From an uncultured Oscillibacter sp. (GTDB lineage: Bacteria; Bacillota; Clostridia; Oscillospirales; Oscillospiraceae), in NCBI GenBank assembly GCA_910589315.1, contig CAJUTB010000031.1:1-31706 (forward strand): a stretch of 31,706 bases of DNA, in the 5' to 3' direction. Of the stretch, positions 1-8,960 are shown one piece after another (position 1 is the first letter of the stretch; the number at the start of each line of letters is the position of its first letter). The notes beneath the pieces are model-generated. The model was not told the origin of the DNA. It saw only the letters and a program-made list of their open reading frames with translations, and searched no databases. Both the position numbers and the translations under genes were made by a program.

Positions 1-26
1 CCCGCACTTCAGTGCGGGATTTTTGT
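1..26 (+). terminator. Intrinsic terminator hairpin
   Basis: A 7-bp stem CCCGCAC/GTGCGGG with a TTCA loop is followed by ATTTTT on the plus strand. It would end a plus-strand transcript entering from outside the window. It also lies just downstream of the minus-strand tRNA and could serve that gene too, but the bases that would form a minus-strand U-tract lie beyond the window edge. Confidence 0.7.
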
Positions 27-51
27 CTGCATCTTTTTTGTCAATGCAAGT

Positions 52-127
52 TGGTCCGAGTGGCGGGATTTGAACCCACGGCCTCTTGGTCCCGAACCAA
101 GCGCGCTACCAACTGCGCTACACCCGG
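52..127 (-). tRNA. tRNA-Pro (anticodon CGG)
   Basis: The minus strand folds into a full 76-nt cloverleaf. The acceptor stem CCGGGTG pairs with CACTCGG (one G-U pair), followed by discriminator A and an encoded CCA. The anticodon arm is CTTGG-TTCGGGA-CCAAG, placing CGG at positions 34-36 with G37, as expected for proline tRNA reading CCG. The T arm carries GGTTCAAATCC and the D arm AGCGCAGTTGGTAGCGC. It is driven by a perfect-consensus promoter about 50 bases upstream. Confidence 0.96.
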
Positions 128-175
128 ATTTCTCTGATCTCAGCCTGAAAACTTAATCACTTCCAAGCTTTGCTT

Positions 176-204
176 ATTATACGCAATTATTTCCTTAATG
201 TCAA
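176..204 (-). promoter_or_regulatory. Consensus sigma-A promoter of tRNA-Pro
   Basis: On the minus strand, TTGACA (199-204) and TATAAT (176-181) are separated by exactly 17 bp. Both boxes match the consensus fully, which suits a stable-RNA gene. The tRNA 5' end at 127 lies about 50 bases downstream. Confidence 0.9.
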
Positions 205-304
205 GCTATTATTTTTCGCTCAAGCACATTTTACATTCAAAATTTTCGCAGACGGTCGATGCCCCATACTTTGCGGTTTTTTCAAATGTCTTTTCTGAGT
301 TTAT

Positions 305-917
305 AGTAAACAGTTGAAAAAGGTATGGGAACGCGTAGAATAAGGACAAGGGCCATCCGAAAAGATATAGGGAAGGCACAAAAGAATAGCGACAGGCAGG
401 ACATAGCTTGGAAGCGGACCATCAAATGTTCAAGGTTTCCAAATCAACGATACGAAAGCGGGAAAAGCAACTGAAAGAAACGGGGGATTGGGAGAAAAAG
501 ATCTGCACAGAAGTTTCCGAAAGATCGATCCGGAAAAGCTGAAGGCATATATTGCGGCCCACCCAGACGCATAGCAATCGGAAATGGCCAAGGCATTTGG
601 ATGCAGCGAAAGCGGCACTCGAAACGCATTGCGGCAGCATAAGATTACCAGGAAAAAGACGACCGGCTACCAGGAGCAGGACCGGCAAAAAGCAGCGGCG
701 TATCAGGAAGCGAGCAAAGATATACCGCCGGAAAAGATCGCCTATATGGATGAAAGCGGTATAGATACATATTTGTATCGGGAATATGGGTATGTGTCGC
801 AGGGTCAGCAGGCTTTTGGAGTTCTGGTTTTCCAACCGGCTTCTGCCTTCTCTGGAACAAGGAACCGTGATTGTGATGGATAATGCGTCGTTCCATTCCC
901 AAAAGCGGCTGCTTTTT
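305..917 (+). pseudogene. Decayed IS630-family transposase (copy 1)
   Basis: This is a broken transposase gene. Recognisable pieces, in order and in shifting frames, are an HTH segment (FKVSKSTIRK, from about 426), RKIDPEKLKAYIAAHPDA followed by an in-frame TAG near 571, then AKAFGCSESGTRNAL with KIAYMDESGIDTYLYREYGY, and finally TVIVMDNASFH in another frame. The MDESG and MDNASFH blocks are the first two catalytic Asp regions of IS630-family DDE transposases. Between GQQAFG (about 810) and the LLPSLEQG segment a large part of the catalytic domain is missing. The third acidic residue and the C-terminus are absent. A possible left terminal repeat (TAGTAAACAGTTGAAAAAGG) starts near 304. A second copy with the same internal junction lies at 17490-17806. 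Confidence 0.85.
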
Positions 918-944
918 TTTGAAGCGTTGTGCGTTTTTAAGCAG

Positions 945-1285
945 CGCAACATAGTGGGAGCGATCTGTTTCTGATATTTGCAGGGCTTCCATTACCTGCT
1001 CAGCAGTCCGGCCAATACTGAGCAACAAACTGCGAATCGGAGATAAAATCCCTTCGACTTTTCCCTTTTCCATACCCTGTTTTATGCCTATTTCCATATT
1101 CTTCTCCATAACATCTCTGGATAAGTTGCACATATGCTTCACCTCCGACCGATGCCGGGGCCGATGCCAGAAAGCGGATATCATAAGTAATCGTTCCCTC
1201 CGTCAAGAACGTATCCTCGCTGCTGACGCCACGAACACGCGCTGCTTTTTTGGGTTTAGCCTGCAAGTCTGGCGCGTTTGAGTTC
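945..1285 (-). pseudogene. Rpn/PD-(D/E)XK nuclease-family transposase remnant
   Basis: Two pieces of one family survive in different minus-strand frames. Upstream (about 1150-1285) is an N-terminal block containing SSEDTFLTEGTITYDIRF. Downstream (about 945-1150) is a C-terminal block with the repetitive GIKQGMEKGK stretch and LLSIGRTAEQVMEALQIS. Intact members of this family (Rpn / PDDEXK_2 proteins) are about 300 residues, and the part between these blocks, including most of the nuclease core, is deleted here with a frame change. No start codon with a ribosome site is evident. It abuts the 3' end of the IS630 remnant, so the two decayed elements are fused head to head. Confidence 0.7.
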
Positions 1286-1344
1286 GATCAATAGCCTTGT
1301 TTGAAAAATCAAGGAAAGAGTGCTAAATCAACAAAATAGAGATA

Positions 1345-1789
1345 GAAGCGATGCAAAGCTTCCGCTGATTTCTACCTTTTCCAGAGTTCAACAGCGTGGA
1401 TTGAATCATGGTCATTCCCCGCAGACAGCATAAATTCAACCGGGTTCCCCAGCCCATCCACGATTGCAGTCAGCTTTGTATTCAACACGCCTCTGGTTCG
1501 TCCAACTGCCTTATATGCCGTTTTTTCCTCCATTGGCTCTTTCATAAACCTTGATGCAGATTGAATCCAAACTCAGGTTTTCCATATCCGCATCTGCGGA
1601 CAATGCGCGAAATATGGCGTCCATTGTGCCGTCATCCCGCCACTGTACTCCGCTGCGGACGATCCAAAGCATCCCTTTGAGTATGTTTCGATCATCTTTC
1701 CGAGGTCACCCTCGCTTCCCCGCCCTTTCCAGCGGCAACAGTTCTTTTATACACTCCCATTGTCCTTTTGCCAATTCATACCGTTTCAT
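1345..1789 (-). pseudogene. IS5-family (IS427-like) transposase remnant
   Basis: On the minus strand an ATG at 1789 begins MKRYELAKGQWECIKELLP, the usual start of IS5-type (DUF4096 N-terminal) transposases, then meets a TGA after ERAGKRG where the family normally has Arg. Reading resumes with PRKDDRNILKGMLWIVRSGVQWR. About 20 codons usual in the family are then missing before DDGTMDAIFRALSADADMEN. A frameshift near 1535 leads into GRTRGVLNTKLTAIVDGLGN and AGNDHDSIHAVEL, the region of the DDE core. It fades out near 1345 and the C-terminal third is absent. No terminal repeats were found. It is non-functional. Confidence 0.85.
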
Positions 1790-1976
1790 ATCTCTATTTT
1801 TGCACGAACCCGCAATTTGTGCAATGTTTATTTTTCGAACAAGACCTAACAAAAAATAAATATTTTTGGCTGTCTTTCCCCATAAAACAGCTCAAAGATT
1901 CCATATAAAATGACTTCTGATAAATGGCAGAGCAAAGATGCCGCCTTCGGCAAAACGATGAAATTCCAGAAAGCAG

Positions 1977-2005
1977 TTGCATAAATTTACAACATCCTTT
2001 ATAAT
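1977..2005 (+). promoter_or_regulatory. Promoter of the hydrolase-peptide importer operon
   Basis: TTGCAT (1977-1982) and TATAAT (2000-2005) are separated by 17 bp. Transcription would start near 2012, leaving a leader of about 30 bases that includes the ribosome site GAGGGAGGG (2025-2033) ahead of the ATG at 2044. I see no other good promoter before 8926, so this one probably drives all six genes. Confidence 0.75.
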
Positions 2006-2043
2006 TCGTAATTAGATCAAATCAGAGGGAGGGAACGTTTTTT

Positions 2044-3462
2044 ATGGGAGATGTAGAAAAGCTGGAAAAATACCTCGCAGAATTGTTTGAACAGCGTGGA
2101 TATCCAGGAATGGCGGTGTGTATCCGGGGACCCGAGGGTATCGTTTTTGAAAAGGGCTTTGGCTGGCGCAGCATCGAACACAAAAAAGGCGTAAACGGCG
2201 ATACTGTGTTCGGCATTGCTTCCATGAGCAAATCCATGACCGCGCTGGCCTGCTGCATCTTGCAGGCCGAGGGGAAAATGAGCCTTGATGACCCGGTAGT
2301 AAACTATTTCCCGAATTTTCACATTCCCGGTACGGCGGATGAATGTGTTACCATAAAAATGCTCGCCATGCACCGAACCGGACTCCCGCCTATGGAGCCG
2401 CTAGAATGGTCCATTGCAAAAAACAGCGTCGAGCGGGACAGCGAGTGGTATCGGGAGATGCTGCGGACGGCCCCGAACCAAATGGATAAAATTGAACAAA
2501 TTGTAGACTACATATCGGCGGGAAATTATGAGCCGTTGGGCGCGCCGGGAGAATACATGAGCTATTCCAACGAAGGTTACGCTCTGCTCTCCTACATCGT
2601 GGACCAGGCGGCGGGAATTTCCTTGGAGAAATTCCTGGAAGAGCGCGTCTTCTGTCCTCTGGGCATGACGCGGACCGTTCTTGACCTGGATTGCAGCGAG
2701 GCGAAAAAGCTGGCGGCAGGAAACATCACAAGCCTTTTTGAACGAAATGCGGACGGAACCCTGGTTTGGGACGACAACTGGTCCGTACTGCCGCCTTTTC
2801 GGGGCTGCGCCTGTGTCAAATCCACCGCAAGGGATATCACAAAATATTATCAGATGCTGGCGAACGGCGGACAATGGGAAGGACGGCAGATACTTCCCGC
2901 CGAAGCCGTGGAGCAGATGTATGGAAAAGAATTTCCTCTCCGTTCCCGACCCTTCTACTGCATGGGCTTGGAAAAATGGCAGACCGGCGGAAAAATGATA
3001 TGTGAGCACTCCGGCGGACTCCATGGCGTATCCACCCAGGGCGGCTTTGTAGAGGGCGGATATGCGGTGGCCGTGCTTTGCAACGAGGGTGATCTGGGCA
3101 TGGATGCCTTTCAATGGCCCTGCTATAATTATATTCTGGGCCTTCCCTTGGACACAAAGCACTTTTACGCCATGCCCTCGGGACGGAAATTCAGCCGGCC
3201 GGATATGCTCTGCGGAGACTTCTTATCCAGGGAAGGGCTTCCGGTCCATTGCACCGTCCGCATAGAGGACGGTGAACTGACGGCGGATTACCACGGAAAA
3301 AAAGTCCGGCTGCTCTATTGCAACGACGCGCGTTTCGCAGCGGTGGAGTACGAACACCCGGAAAACCGGGTGGAAACGCTGCGGTTTTACATCAAAAACG
3401 GAACGGCATGGGGGGTGAAATGCGGATCCAGAATCTATCAGCGTACAGGGACTGACCGCTGA
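2044..3462 (+). CDS. Serine beta-lactamase-like hydrolase (class C/ D-aminopeptidase-type)
   Basis: A 472-residue penicillin-binding-protein-like serine hydrolase (beta-lactamase family, PF00144-type). The three active-site motifs are visible: S60-M-S-K63 (SxxK nucleophile), Y175-S-N177 (YxN) and H323-S-G-G (the KTG-equivalent HxG). The core ends near residue 360, leaving about 110 C-terminal residues that may form a small beta-rich domain. There is no signal peptide or membrane segment, so it should act in the cytoplasm, which is unusual for cell-wall enzymes and fits a peptidase, amidase or esterase role. It is the first gene of an operon with a Dpp/Opp-type importer, 47 bases ahead of the permease gene. 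I infer that it processes imported peptides, perhaps ones with D-residues. The substrate cannot be read from sequence. A strong SD (GAGGGAGGG) fixes the start. Confidence 0.88.
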   Translation: MGDVEKLEKYLAELFEQRGYPGMAVCIRGPEGIVFEKGFGWRSIEHKKGVNGDTVFGIASMSKSMTALACCILQAEGKMSLDDPVVNYFPNFHIPGTADECVTIKMLAMHRTGLPPMEPLEWSIAKNSVERDSEWYREMLRTAPNQMDKIEQIVDYISAGNYEPLGAPGEYMSYSNEGYALLSYIVDQAAGISLEKFLEERVFCPLGMTRTVLDLDCSEAKKLAAGNITSLFERNADGTLVWDDNWSVLPPFRGCACVKSTARDITKYYQMLANGGQWEGRQILPAEAVEQMYGKEFPLRSRPFYCMGLEKWQTGGKMICEHSGGLHGVSTQGGFVEGGYAVAVLCNEGDLGMDAFQWPCYNYILGLPLDTKHFYAMPSGRKFSRPDMLCGDFLSREGLPVHCTVRIEDGELTADYHGKKVRLLYCNDARFAAVEYEHPENRVETLRFYIKNGTAWGVKCGSRIYQRTGTDR

Positions 3463-3509
3463 GAACCGGCGGCGGGAAGGCCGTTCCTGTACAAAAAAGG
3501 GAGGTAATT

Positions 3510-4451
3510 ATGAAAGGATATCTGATCAAGCGGGTGTTGCAGGGGATTCTTTTGATCGTGGCGGTGTCGATTCTGGTTTTCAGCTTGCTGTATATGATGC
3601 CGGGAAACCCGGTCGACATGATCGTGGACCGGAAGGTATCTGTCGAGAAAAAGGCGGAGCTTGCTCATGAAATGGGCTATGACCTGCCTTTGCCGGAACA
3701 GTATATGCGGTGGGTGAAAGGCATTGTAGTGGATCACAATTTTGGAAACTCCACCCGGTACAAGGTGCCGGTTGTGGATCTTTTGAAGGACCGAATCCCA
3801 AGAAGCCTCATGCTCTGCGGGTGGTCGCTGCTGATCGAAATGCTGATTGCACTGCCTATTGGACTTCTCTGCGCCATTAAGAAAAATTCACTCTTTGACC
3901 GTTTCACCGTGGTCTTTACCCTGATCTTGACCGCCATGCCGGCCTTTTGGCTGGGCGCGCTCCTGATTCTGACGTTTAGCGTAGGCTTGAAAATACTGCC
4001 AATCAGCGGTTTCAAGGGGCCGGAATATCTGATCCTCCCGGTATTTGCCCTCGTGTCGGCCAGCATTGCGGGAACCATCCGTCTGACAAAGGCGGAGGTT
4101 CTGGAAGTGCTCAATGAAAAATATGTAACTACGGCCACGGCGAAGGGCCTTCCCAAACGGACCGTCATGGTGAAGCACGTGCTTCGCAACGCCCTGATTA
4201 TTGTCACCGTTCAGGTGTTCATGTCCGTTCCCTGGCTGATTTCCGGAGCCGTTGTCATTGAGAAGATTTTCGACATTCCTGGTATGGGCGGCCTGCTGCT
4301 GAATTCCATCATTGTGCAGGATTTCCCGGTGGTGCAGGCGGTGCTGCTGATCGTCGCGGCCCTGACGGTGGTCTGCAACCTGATCAGCGATCTGGTCATT
4401 GGCATTCTGGACCCGCGGATTCGGATTTCTATGGGCGGGGGTGACAAATAA
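3510..4451 (+). CDS. dppB: Peptide ABC transporter permease (DppB/OppB-type)
   Basis: A 313-residue inner-membrane permease of the binding-protein-dependent transport family. It begins with a hydrophobic helix (about residues 9-30) ending in MMPGNPVD, the typical DppB/OppB signature, followed by a periplasm-facing loop and about five more membrane segments. The coupling (EAA) loop is seen around TATAKGLPKRTVMVKHVLRNA, and the C-terminal segment ends in DPRIRISMGG. Length is normal for the family. A GGGAGG site sits 8 bases before the ATG. Its stop codon overlaps the start of the next permease (TAATG), implying translational coupling. It forms the membrane channel with the next gene product. 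Substrate is predicted to be di- or oligopeptides, but nickel or other solutes cannot be excluded for this family. Confidence 0.92.
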   Translation: MKGYLIKRVLQGILLIVAVSILVFSLLYMMPGNPVDMIVDRKVSVEKKAELAHEMGYDLPLPEQYMRWVKGIVVDHNFGNSTRYKVPVVDLLKDRIPRSLMLCGWSLLIEMLIALPIGLLCAIKKNSLFDRFTVVFTLILTAMPAFWLGALLILTFSVGLKILPISGFKGPEYLILPVFALVSASIAGTIRLTKAEVLEVLNEKYVTTATAKGLPKRTVMVKHVLRNALIIVTVQVFMSVPWLISGAVVIEKIFDIPGMGGLLLNSIIVQDFPVVQAVLLIVAALTVVCNLISDLVIGILDPRIRISMGGGDK

Positions 4452-5302
4452 TGCGCGGACGTGGAAAAGCAAAGGAGACCCTCCAGGCGTGCCTGAAAAA
4501 TGGAGACTTCATGGTGGGGTTTGCAATCCTTTTGAGCGTCTTTCTGGTTGCGATTTTTGCCGAGCAGATCGCCCCTTACGGCTACACCGAGCAGTTGGTA
4601 GGCGGAAAATTCTCCCCGCCGTCCTCGGAGTTTTGGTTCGGGACCGACGAGCTGGGCCGGGATGTATTCTCCCGCGTGGTTGCGGGAACGCGAATCACCC
4701 TCTGGGTGGCCTTCATCGGCGCGACGCTGGAACTGCTTCTCGGCGTCACGGTGGGCCTGATTTGCGGATATTTCGGGAAGTGGATCGACCGGATCTTTTC
4801 CTTTCTGACGGACCTTACCTGGTGTATTCCGGGCACCATTCTGGCCCTGGCAGTGGTCACGCTGCTTGGAAAGGGCCTCACCAACTCCGTAATCGCCATT
4901 TCTCTGGTGAGCTGGGCTTCTTACGCAAGACCGGTCCGGGCTAAAACCATGTCCTTGAAAAACATGGCCTTTGTGGAAACGGGAACGGCCTTTGGGGAGT
5001 CCTCCTTCTCTTTGATGTTCCGCTATATCCTGCCGAATGTGGTGCCGTCGCTGATCGTCATGGTCTCCATGAGCCTCCCGGCGACGATTCTTTCCACGAC
5101 TACGCTCTCCTTTCTGGGCCTTGGCTCCCAGGCCCCCTCGCCGGACTGGGGACTGGCCCTGTCCATCGGAATTACATACATTGTGAACGCGCCATGGCTC
5201 AGTATTTTCCCTGGAATCGCGCTGGTGTATACGGTGCTGGGCTTCAACCTGCTGGGGGAGGGACTCCGCGATATTCTGGACCCCCACATGAAGTCGCAAT
5301 AA
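4451..5302 (+). CDS. dppC: Peptide ABC transporter permease (DppC/OppC-type)
   Basis: A 283-residue second permease subunit. It has a short cytoplasmic N-terminus, a first membrane helix (about residues 20-38), and then FWFGTDELGRDVFSRVVAGTR, a hallmark of DppC/OppC proteins. The EAA coupling loop is near ETGTAFGESSFSLMFRYILP, and it ends in the family-typical GEGLRDILDPH. The start overlaps the dppB stop by one base, so the two should be made in equal amounts. It partners with DppB in the membrane and receives energy from the two ATPases encoded next. Confidence 0.92.
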   Translation: MRGRGKAKETLQACLKNGDFMVGFAILLSVFLVAIFAEQIAPYGYTEQLVGGKFSPPSSEFWFGTDELGRDVFSRVVAGTRITLWVAFIGATLELLLGVTVGLICGYFGKWIDRIFSFLTDLTWCIPGTILALAVVTLLGKGLTNSVIAISLVSWASYARPVRAKTMSLKNMAFVETGTAFGESSFSLMFRYILPNVVPSLIVMVSMSLPATILSTTTLSFLGLGSQAPSPDWGLALSIGITYIVNAPWLSIFPGIALVYTVLGFNLLGEGLRDILDPHMKSQ

Positions 5303-5318
5303 GAAGGAGGCGCACGGT

Positions 5319-6311
5319 ATGAAGGAAACATTATTGAGCCTGAAACACCTCAGCATTGATTATAAAATCAAAGGCGGATACCTGTCGGCAGTCAATGACG
5401 TCAACCTGGACATCTGCCCGGGGGAGATTTTTGCGGTGGTCGGGGAATCCGGCTGCGGGAAATCCACGGTGGCACACAGCATCATGCGGCTGCTCTCCGG
5501 CGGAAACGCGAAGATCGAGGGAAAGATTCTCTTTGACGGCCGAACCCTTATGGACTGCTCGGAAAAGGAGATGGAGTCCGTTCGAGGAAAAGAAATCGGC
5601 ATGATTTTTCAAAACCCTCTGGATTCACTGAACCCGGTTTATACCGTGGGGAATCAGGTCGGCGAGGCAATCATGCTGGACAAGGTGGAGAAACAAGAGG
5701 CCATGCGGCGGGCCATTGAATTGTTTCAGAATGTAAAAATGCCGGATGCCAAGGAGCGGGCCGGCAGTTTTCCACATGAGCTTTCCGGCGGAATGCGCCA
5801 GCGGGTCATGATTGCCATGATGCTTTCGAGAAATCCCAGGCTCCTGATTGCCGACGAGCCGACAACGGCCCTGGACGTGACCATTGAGGCGCAGATTCTG
5901 GAAATCATCAAAGAGCTGAAGGAACAATCCAACACGGCGATTCTCATGATCACCCACAACTTCGGCCTGGTGGCCGAGGCGGCGGACAAAATCGCGGTGA
6001 TGTATGCGGGCGAGGTGGTGGAGAGCGGGGATGTGTTTGAGATTTTTGAACGTCCCATGCATCCCTATACTACGCTGCTTATGAAGGCCCTGCCGCGAAA
6101 GACCAAACGGGAGGGACGGCTGGAAACCATTGAAGGCTCCGTGCCGCGGATTCTGGACAAAAAGCCGGGGTGCCGGTTTGCAAACCGGTGTCCCTATGCG
6201 GCGGAGCTGTGCCGGAATCGGACGCCGGGGGAGACGATGGTCAGCGAAACCCACCGCTGCCGGTGCTTCCTTGTGTCGGGGGAGCATCCCTCGAAGTGGA
6301 AGGAGGCGTGA
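5319..6311 (+). CDS. dppD: Peptide ABC transporter ATPase (DppD/OppD-type)
   Basis: A 330-residue ATP-binding subunit. The Walker A motif GESGCGKST is at residues 42-50. The ABC signature LSGGMRQRV, Walker B LLIADEPTTALD and the switch histidine in MITHNF follow in order. The C-terminal oligopeptide/dipeptide (oligo_HPY) extension contains a Cys-rich segment (GCRFANRCPYAAELC and a later CRC), which in related Opp/Dpp ATPases binds a [4Fe-4S] cluster. Length is normal. An AGAAGGAGG site precedes the ATG. It works as a heterodimer with the next ATPase at the cytoplasmic face. Confidence 0.92.
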   Translation: MKETLLSLKHLSIDYKIKGGYLSAVNDVNLDICPGEIFAVVGESGCGKSTVAHSIMRLLSGGNAKIEGKILFDGRTLMDCSEKEMESVRGKEIGMIFQNPLDSLNPVYTVGNQVGEAIMLDKVEKQEAMRRAIELFQNVKMPDAKERAGSFPHELSGGMRQRVMIAMMLSRNPRLLIADEPTTALDVTIEAQILEIIKELKEQSNTAILMITHNFGLVAEAADKIAVMYAGEVVESGDVFEIFERPMHPYTTLLMKALPRKTKREGRLETIEGSVPRILDKKPGCRFANRCPYAAELCRNRTPGETMVSETHRCRCFLVSGEHPSKWKEA

Positions 6312-6314
6312 ACG

Positions 6315-7292
6315 ATGGCAAAGATGGTCGAATTGGAGCGGCTGGAAAAGCATTTCCGAATTTCCAAGAGCGTGTTTGAAACCAGCCGACGGGTTGTGCG
6401 GGCAGTGGATCAGGTTTCCTTTTCCATCGAGGAAGGCGAAATCGTCGGCCTGGTAGGGGAATCCGGAAGCGGAAAGACCACCCTGGCCCGGGTGCTTTTG
6501 AGTCTCACAAAAATGACCGGCGGAAACGCGATGATCGACGGCGTGGATCTTTCCAAGCCCACGAAAAAGGACCTGAAGAAACTCCGCCGGGAGATTGCGG
6601 TGGTGTTCCAGGACCCGGCTTCCAACCTGAATCCCCGCCAGACGGTGGAAAGCTCCATCATGCGGCCCATGATCATTCATGGCGTCCCCCGGGCGGAGGC
6701 GCGGGAGAAGGCGAAAGAAGTTCTGGATATGGTGAAAATGGACCAGCGGTATCTGGACAGTTTTCCACATCAGCTTTCCGGCGGGCAGCTGCAACGGATT
6801 GCCATTGCCCGCGCCCTGGCCCTGTCGCCAAAGATCATGATTTTGGACGAGCCGACCAGCGCGCTGGATGTGTCTGTCCAGGCGCAGATTTTGAATCTGC
6901 TGTTGGATTTACAGGAAAAAATGCACCTGACGTATTTGGTGATCACCCATGACCTGAACGTGATCCGCTATATCAGCGACAAGATTGCCGTGATGTATCT
7001 TGGGAAGCTGGTGGAATTCGGGCCGACGGACGAGGTGACGGAACACCCGAAGCATCCGTATACGAAAGGTCTGATGGACGCCGCGCCGATTCTGGACCCC
7101 CGCCTTCGGGGCCGGGCAAAGGAGCTGATGAAGGGCGATCCGGGGAGCTTGATCAATCTGGGAACCGGGTGTCGGTTTTTTGCCAGGTGTAAATATGCAA
7201 CGCCGGAATGTGAAAAGGAGGACCCGGAAATCCTGAATGTCGGAAACGGGCATCAGGTTGCGTGCATACATCCGCTGAAAATGGAAGCATAA
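6315..7292 (+). CDS. dppF: Peptide ABC transporter ATPase (DppF/OppF-type)
   Basis: A 325-residue ATP-binding subunit with Walker A GESGSGKTT, signature LSGGQLQRI, Walker B IMILDEPTSALD and switch VITHDL. It carries the oligo_HPY C-terminal extension with the Cys set GCRFFARC and later Cys residues, like DppD. The start lies 3 bases after the dppD stop, with GGAAGGAGG overlapping the end of dppD, so the pair is translationally coupled. Having two different ATPases is the normal arrangement for dipeptide and oligopeptide importers. Confidence 0.92.
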   Translation: MAKMVELERLEKHFRISKSVFETSRRVVRAVDQVSFSIEEGEIVGLVGESGSGKTTLARVLLSLTKMTGGNAMIDGVDLSKPTKKDLKKLRREIAVVFQDPASNLNPRQTVESSIMRPMIIHGVPRAEAREKAKEVLDMVKMDQRYLDSFPHQLSGGQLQRIAIARALALSPKIMILDEPTSALDVSVQAQILNLLLDLQEKMHLTYLVITHDLNVIRYISDKIAVMYLGKLVEFGPTDEVTEHPKHPYTKGLMDAAPILDPRLRGRAKELMKGDPGSLINLGTGCRFFARCKYATPECEKEDPEILNVGNGHQVACIHPLKMEA

Positions 7293-7330
7293 AAGAAGTT
7301 GGAATCTTGTGAAATGAAGGAGAACGGTTT

Positions 7331-8926
7331 ATGAAAAAGGAAAAGGTTATTGCATTTCTGCTGGCCGGTGTGATGGCGTTATCCCTTGCAGCCTGCGGCG
7401 GCTTCACGGACGATTCGGAGCCGTCCGGCGGCGGGGACAGCGGCGGTACGGAAACCGCGGCAAAAGAGGTCTTTACGCTGGCGGACGACGAATGGTACGG
7501 AACGGACCTGTATCAGCAGGATTCCTGGTCTTCGGGACAGGGACTGATTGCAGACACGCTGTTTACCATGGACCCCGAGGGCGGCGACCTGCTGGACGGC
7601 ATCTGCACGGACCTGACCCCCAGCGAGGACGGCCTGACCCTGACGATGACAGTCCCGGAGGGGAAATATTACGCCACCGGCGAACAGGTGGAACCGGAAG
7701 ATGTGGTGGCCTCGATTGAATGGGGCAAGGAAGTCAGCGTGTATGCGGACGGATACAGCAACATTGAGTCCATGGAAGTGGACGGCAGACAGGTGATTCT
7801 GCATTTGTCGGAATTCCGTTCCGATCTTCTCTATTACCTTGGCGAAGTGTTTATGGGCGTGATTGACAAAGACCAGCTGGATACCTTGAGCAAGGACGAA
7901 TTGATGTGGCAGGCGGTTCCTTACGGAATGTATTCCGTGGAGAGCTACGAGCCAGGTTCCGGCGTGACGCTGGTGGCCAACGAGGGGTATAAAACGGACA
8001 ATCCCCTGGTGGACAACAAGGGTCCGGCGGCCATCAAGAAGATTGAAGTCAAGTTTAACATGGAGGACTTCACCGCGATTGAGGAACTGAAGGCCGGAAA
8101 CATCGACTACATCAACGGTATTACCATGGAGGGAAAGCAGCAGCTGGATGCCGAAGCAGGCGTGACGGTTGCGGAAAAGACTTATCCGAACATCGACTAC
8201 TTTGAAATGAATACGGACAAGGGCGTATTTGCGGATCTGGCAGTCCGGCAGGCGGTGGCCCTGAGCATTAACCGGGAAGCTCTGTGTGAGCTGACCGATG
8301 GCGCAACGCTTCCGGCGTATTCCATGATTTATGATACCATGCAGAATTTCTCGCAGGAAGCAAAGGATGACTTCCAGAAAAATTACGCCAACGACCCGGA
8401 ACGGGCCAAGCAGATTCTTGCGGATGCAGGCTATGCCGACAGCGACGGCGACGGCTATGTTGATAAGGACGGCAAGAATGTGGAATTCACCTTCTACTCC
8501 TGGTCCACGGGCGCGAATGTGATCGTTACCCAGGGATTGCAGGAGCAGTTAAAACAAGTCGGCATCAAGATGAACATCGAAGCCCTGGACTGGAACTATA
8601 TTTATGAGAACATCAACAACGACGAATATGACGCCGGAATTGAGTGGCTGGAATGGGCGGAGCCGATTCTGATTCTGAACGCGTGCTACTATGACCTGAA
8701 CGCCCCCGGAAATACGGATGCGTATTATGAAGCGATTGCCGATGCAGCGGCTACAGTGGACGTGGACGAGCGTATTGCGAAGATTGGGGAAATCCAGAAG
8801 GAAATGTATGAAAACTGGAATATAATTCCCTTTTACAGCGAAGCCACGTATGTTGCGTACAATAACTATGTAAAGGGCATTGACATTTTCAACGGGAGTC
8901 TGTATTGGAATGATCTTAGTTTCTAA
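7331..8926 (+). CDS. dppA: Peptide-binding lipoprotein (DppA/OppA-type)
   Basis: A 531-residue extracellular substrate-binding protein (SBP family 5). A signal peptide (MKKEKVIAF followed by a hydrophobic core) ends in the lipobox LAAC, with Cys22 the predicted lipid-anchored residue. A Gly/Ser/Asp-rich linker of about 20 residues follows. The body has typical family 5 blocks, including VRQAVALSINREAL and a Ca-binding-like loop DSDGDGYVDKDG before KNVEFTFYSW. An AAGGAG site is 8 bases before the ATG. It is last in the operon, before a terminator-like hairpin. It captures peptides outside and hands them to DppBC. Confidence 0.93.
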   Translation: MKKEKVIAFLLAGVMALSLAACGGFTDDSEPSGGGDSGGTETAAKEVFTLADDEWYGTDLYQQDSWSSGQGLIADTLFTMDPEGGDLLDGICTDLTPSEDGLTLTMTVPEGKYYATGEQVEPEDVVASIEWGKEVSVYADGYSNIESMEVDGRQVILHLSEFRSDLLYYLGEVFMGVIDKDQLDTLSKDELMWQAVPYGMYSVESYEPGSGVTLVANEGYKTDNPLVDNKGPAAIKKIEVKFNMEDFTAIEELKAGNIDYINGITMEGKQQLDAEAGVTVAEKTYPNIDYFEMNTDKGVFADLAVRQAVALSINREALCELTDGATLPAYSMIYDTMQNFSQEAKDDFQKNYANDPERAKQILADAGYADSDGDGYVDKDGKNVEFTFYSWSTGANVIVTQGLQEQLKQVGIKMNIEALDWNYIYENINNDEYDAGIEWLEWAEPILILNACYYDLNAPGNTDAYYEAIADAAATVDVDERIAKIGEIQKEMYENWNIIPFYSEATYVAYNNYVKGIDIFNGSLYWNDLSF

Positions 8927-8960
8927 GAAGGACCGTTGAGAGATAACTGAATAAGGACAA

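Noticed and set aside
645..1184. Long minus-strand open frame as a single intact gene
   Set aside because: Only its first part (about 945-1150) matches the Rpn family C-terminus. The rest is antisense to the IS630 remnant.
2401..3162. Minus-strand open frame of 253 codons opposite the hydrolase
   Set aside because: It lies wholly antisense to a well-supported gene, has no ribosome site and no recognisable domain.
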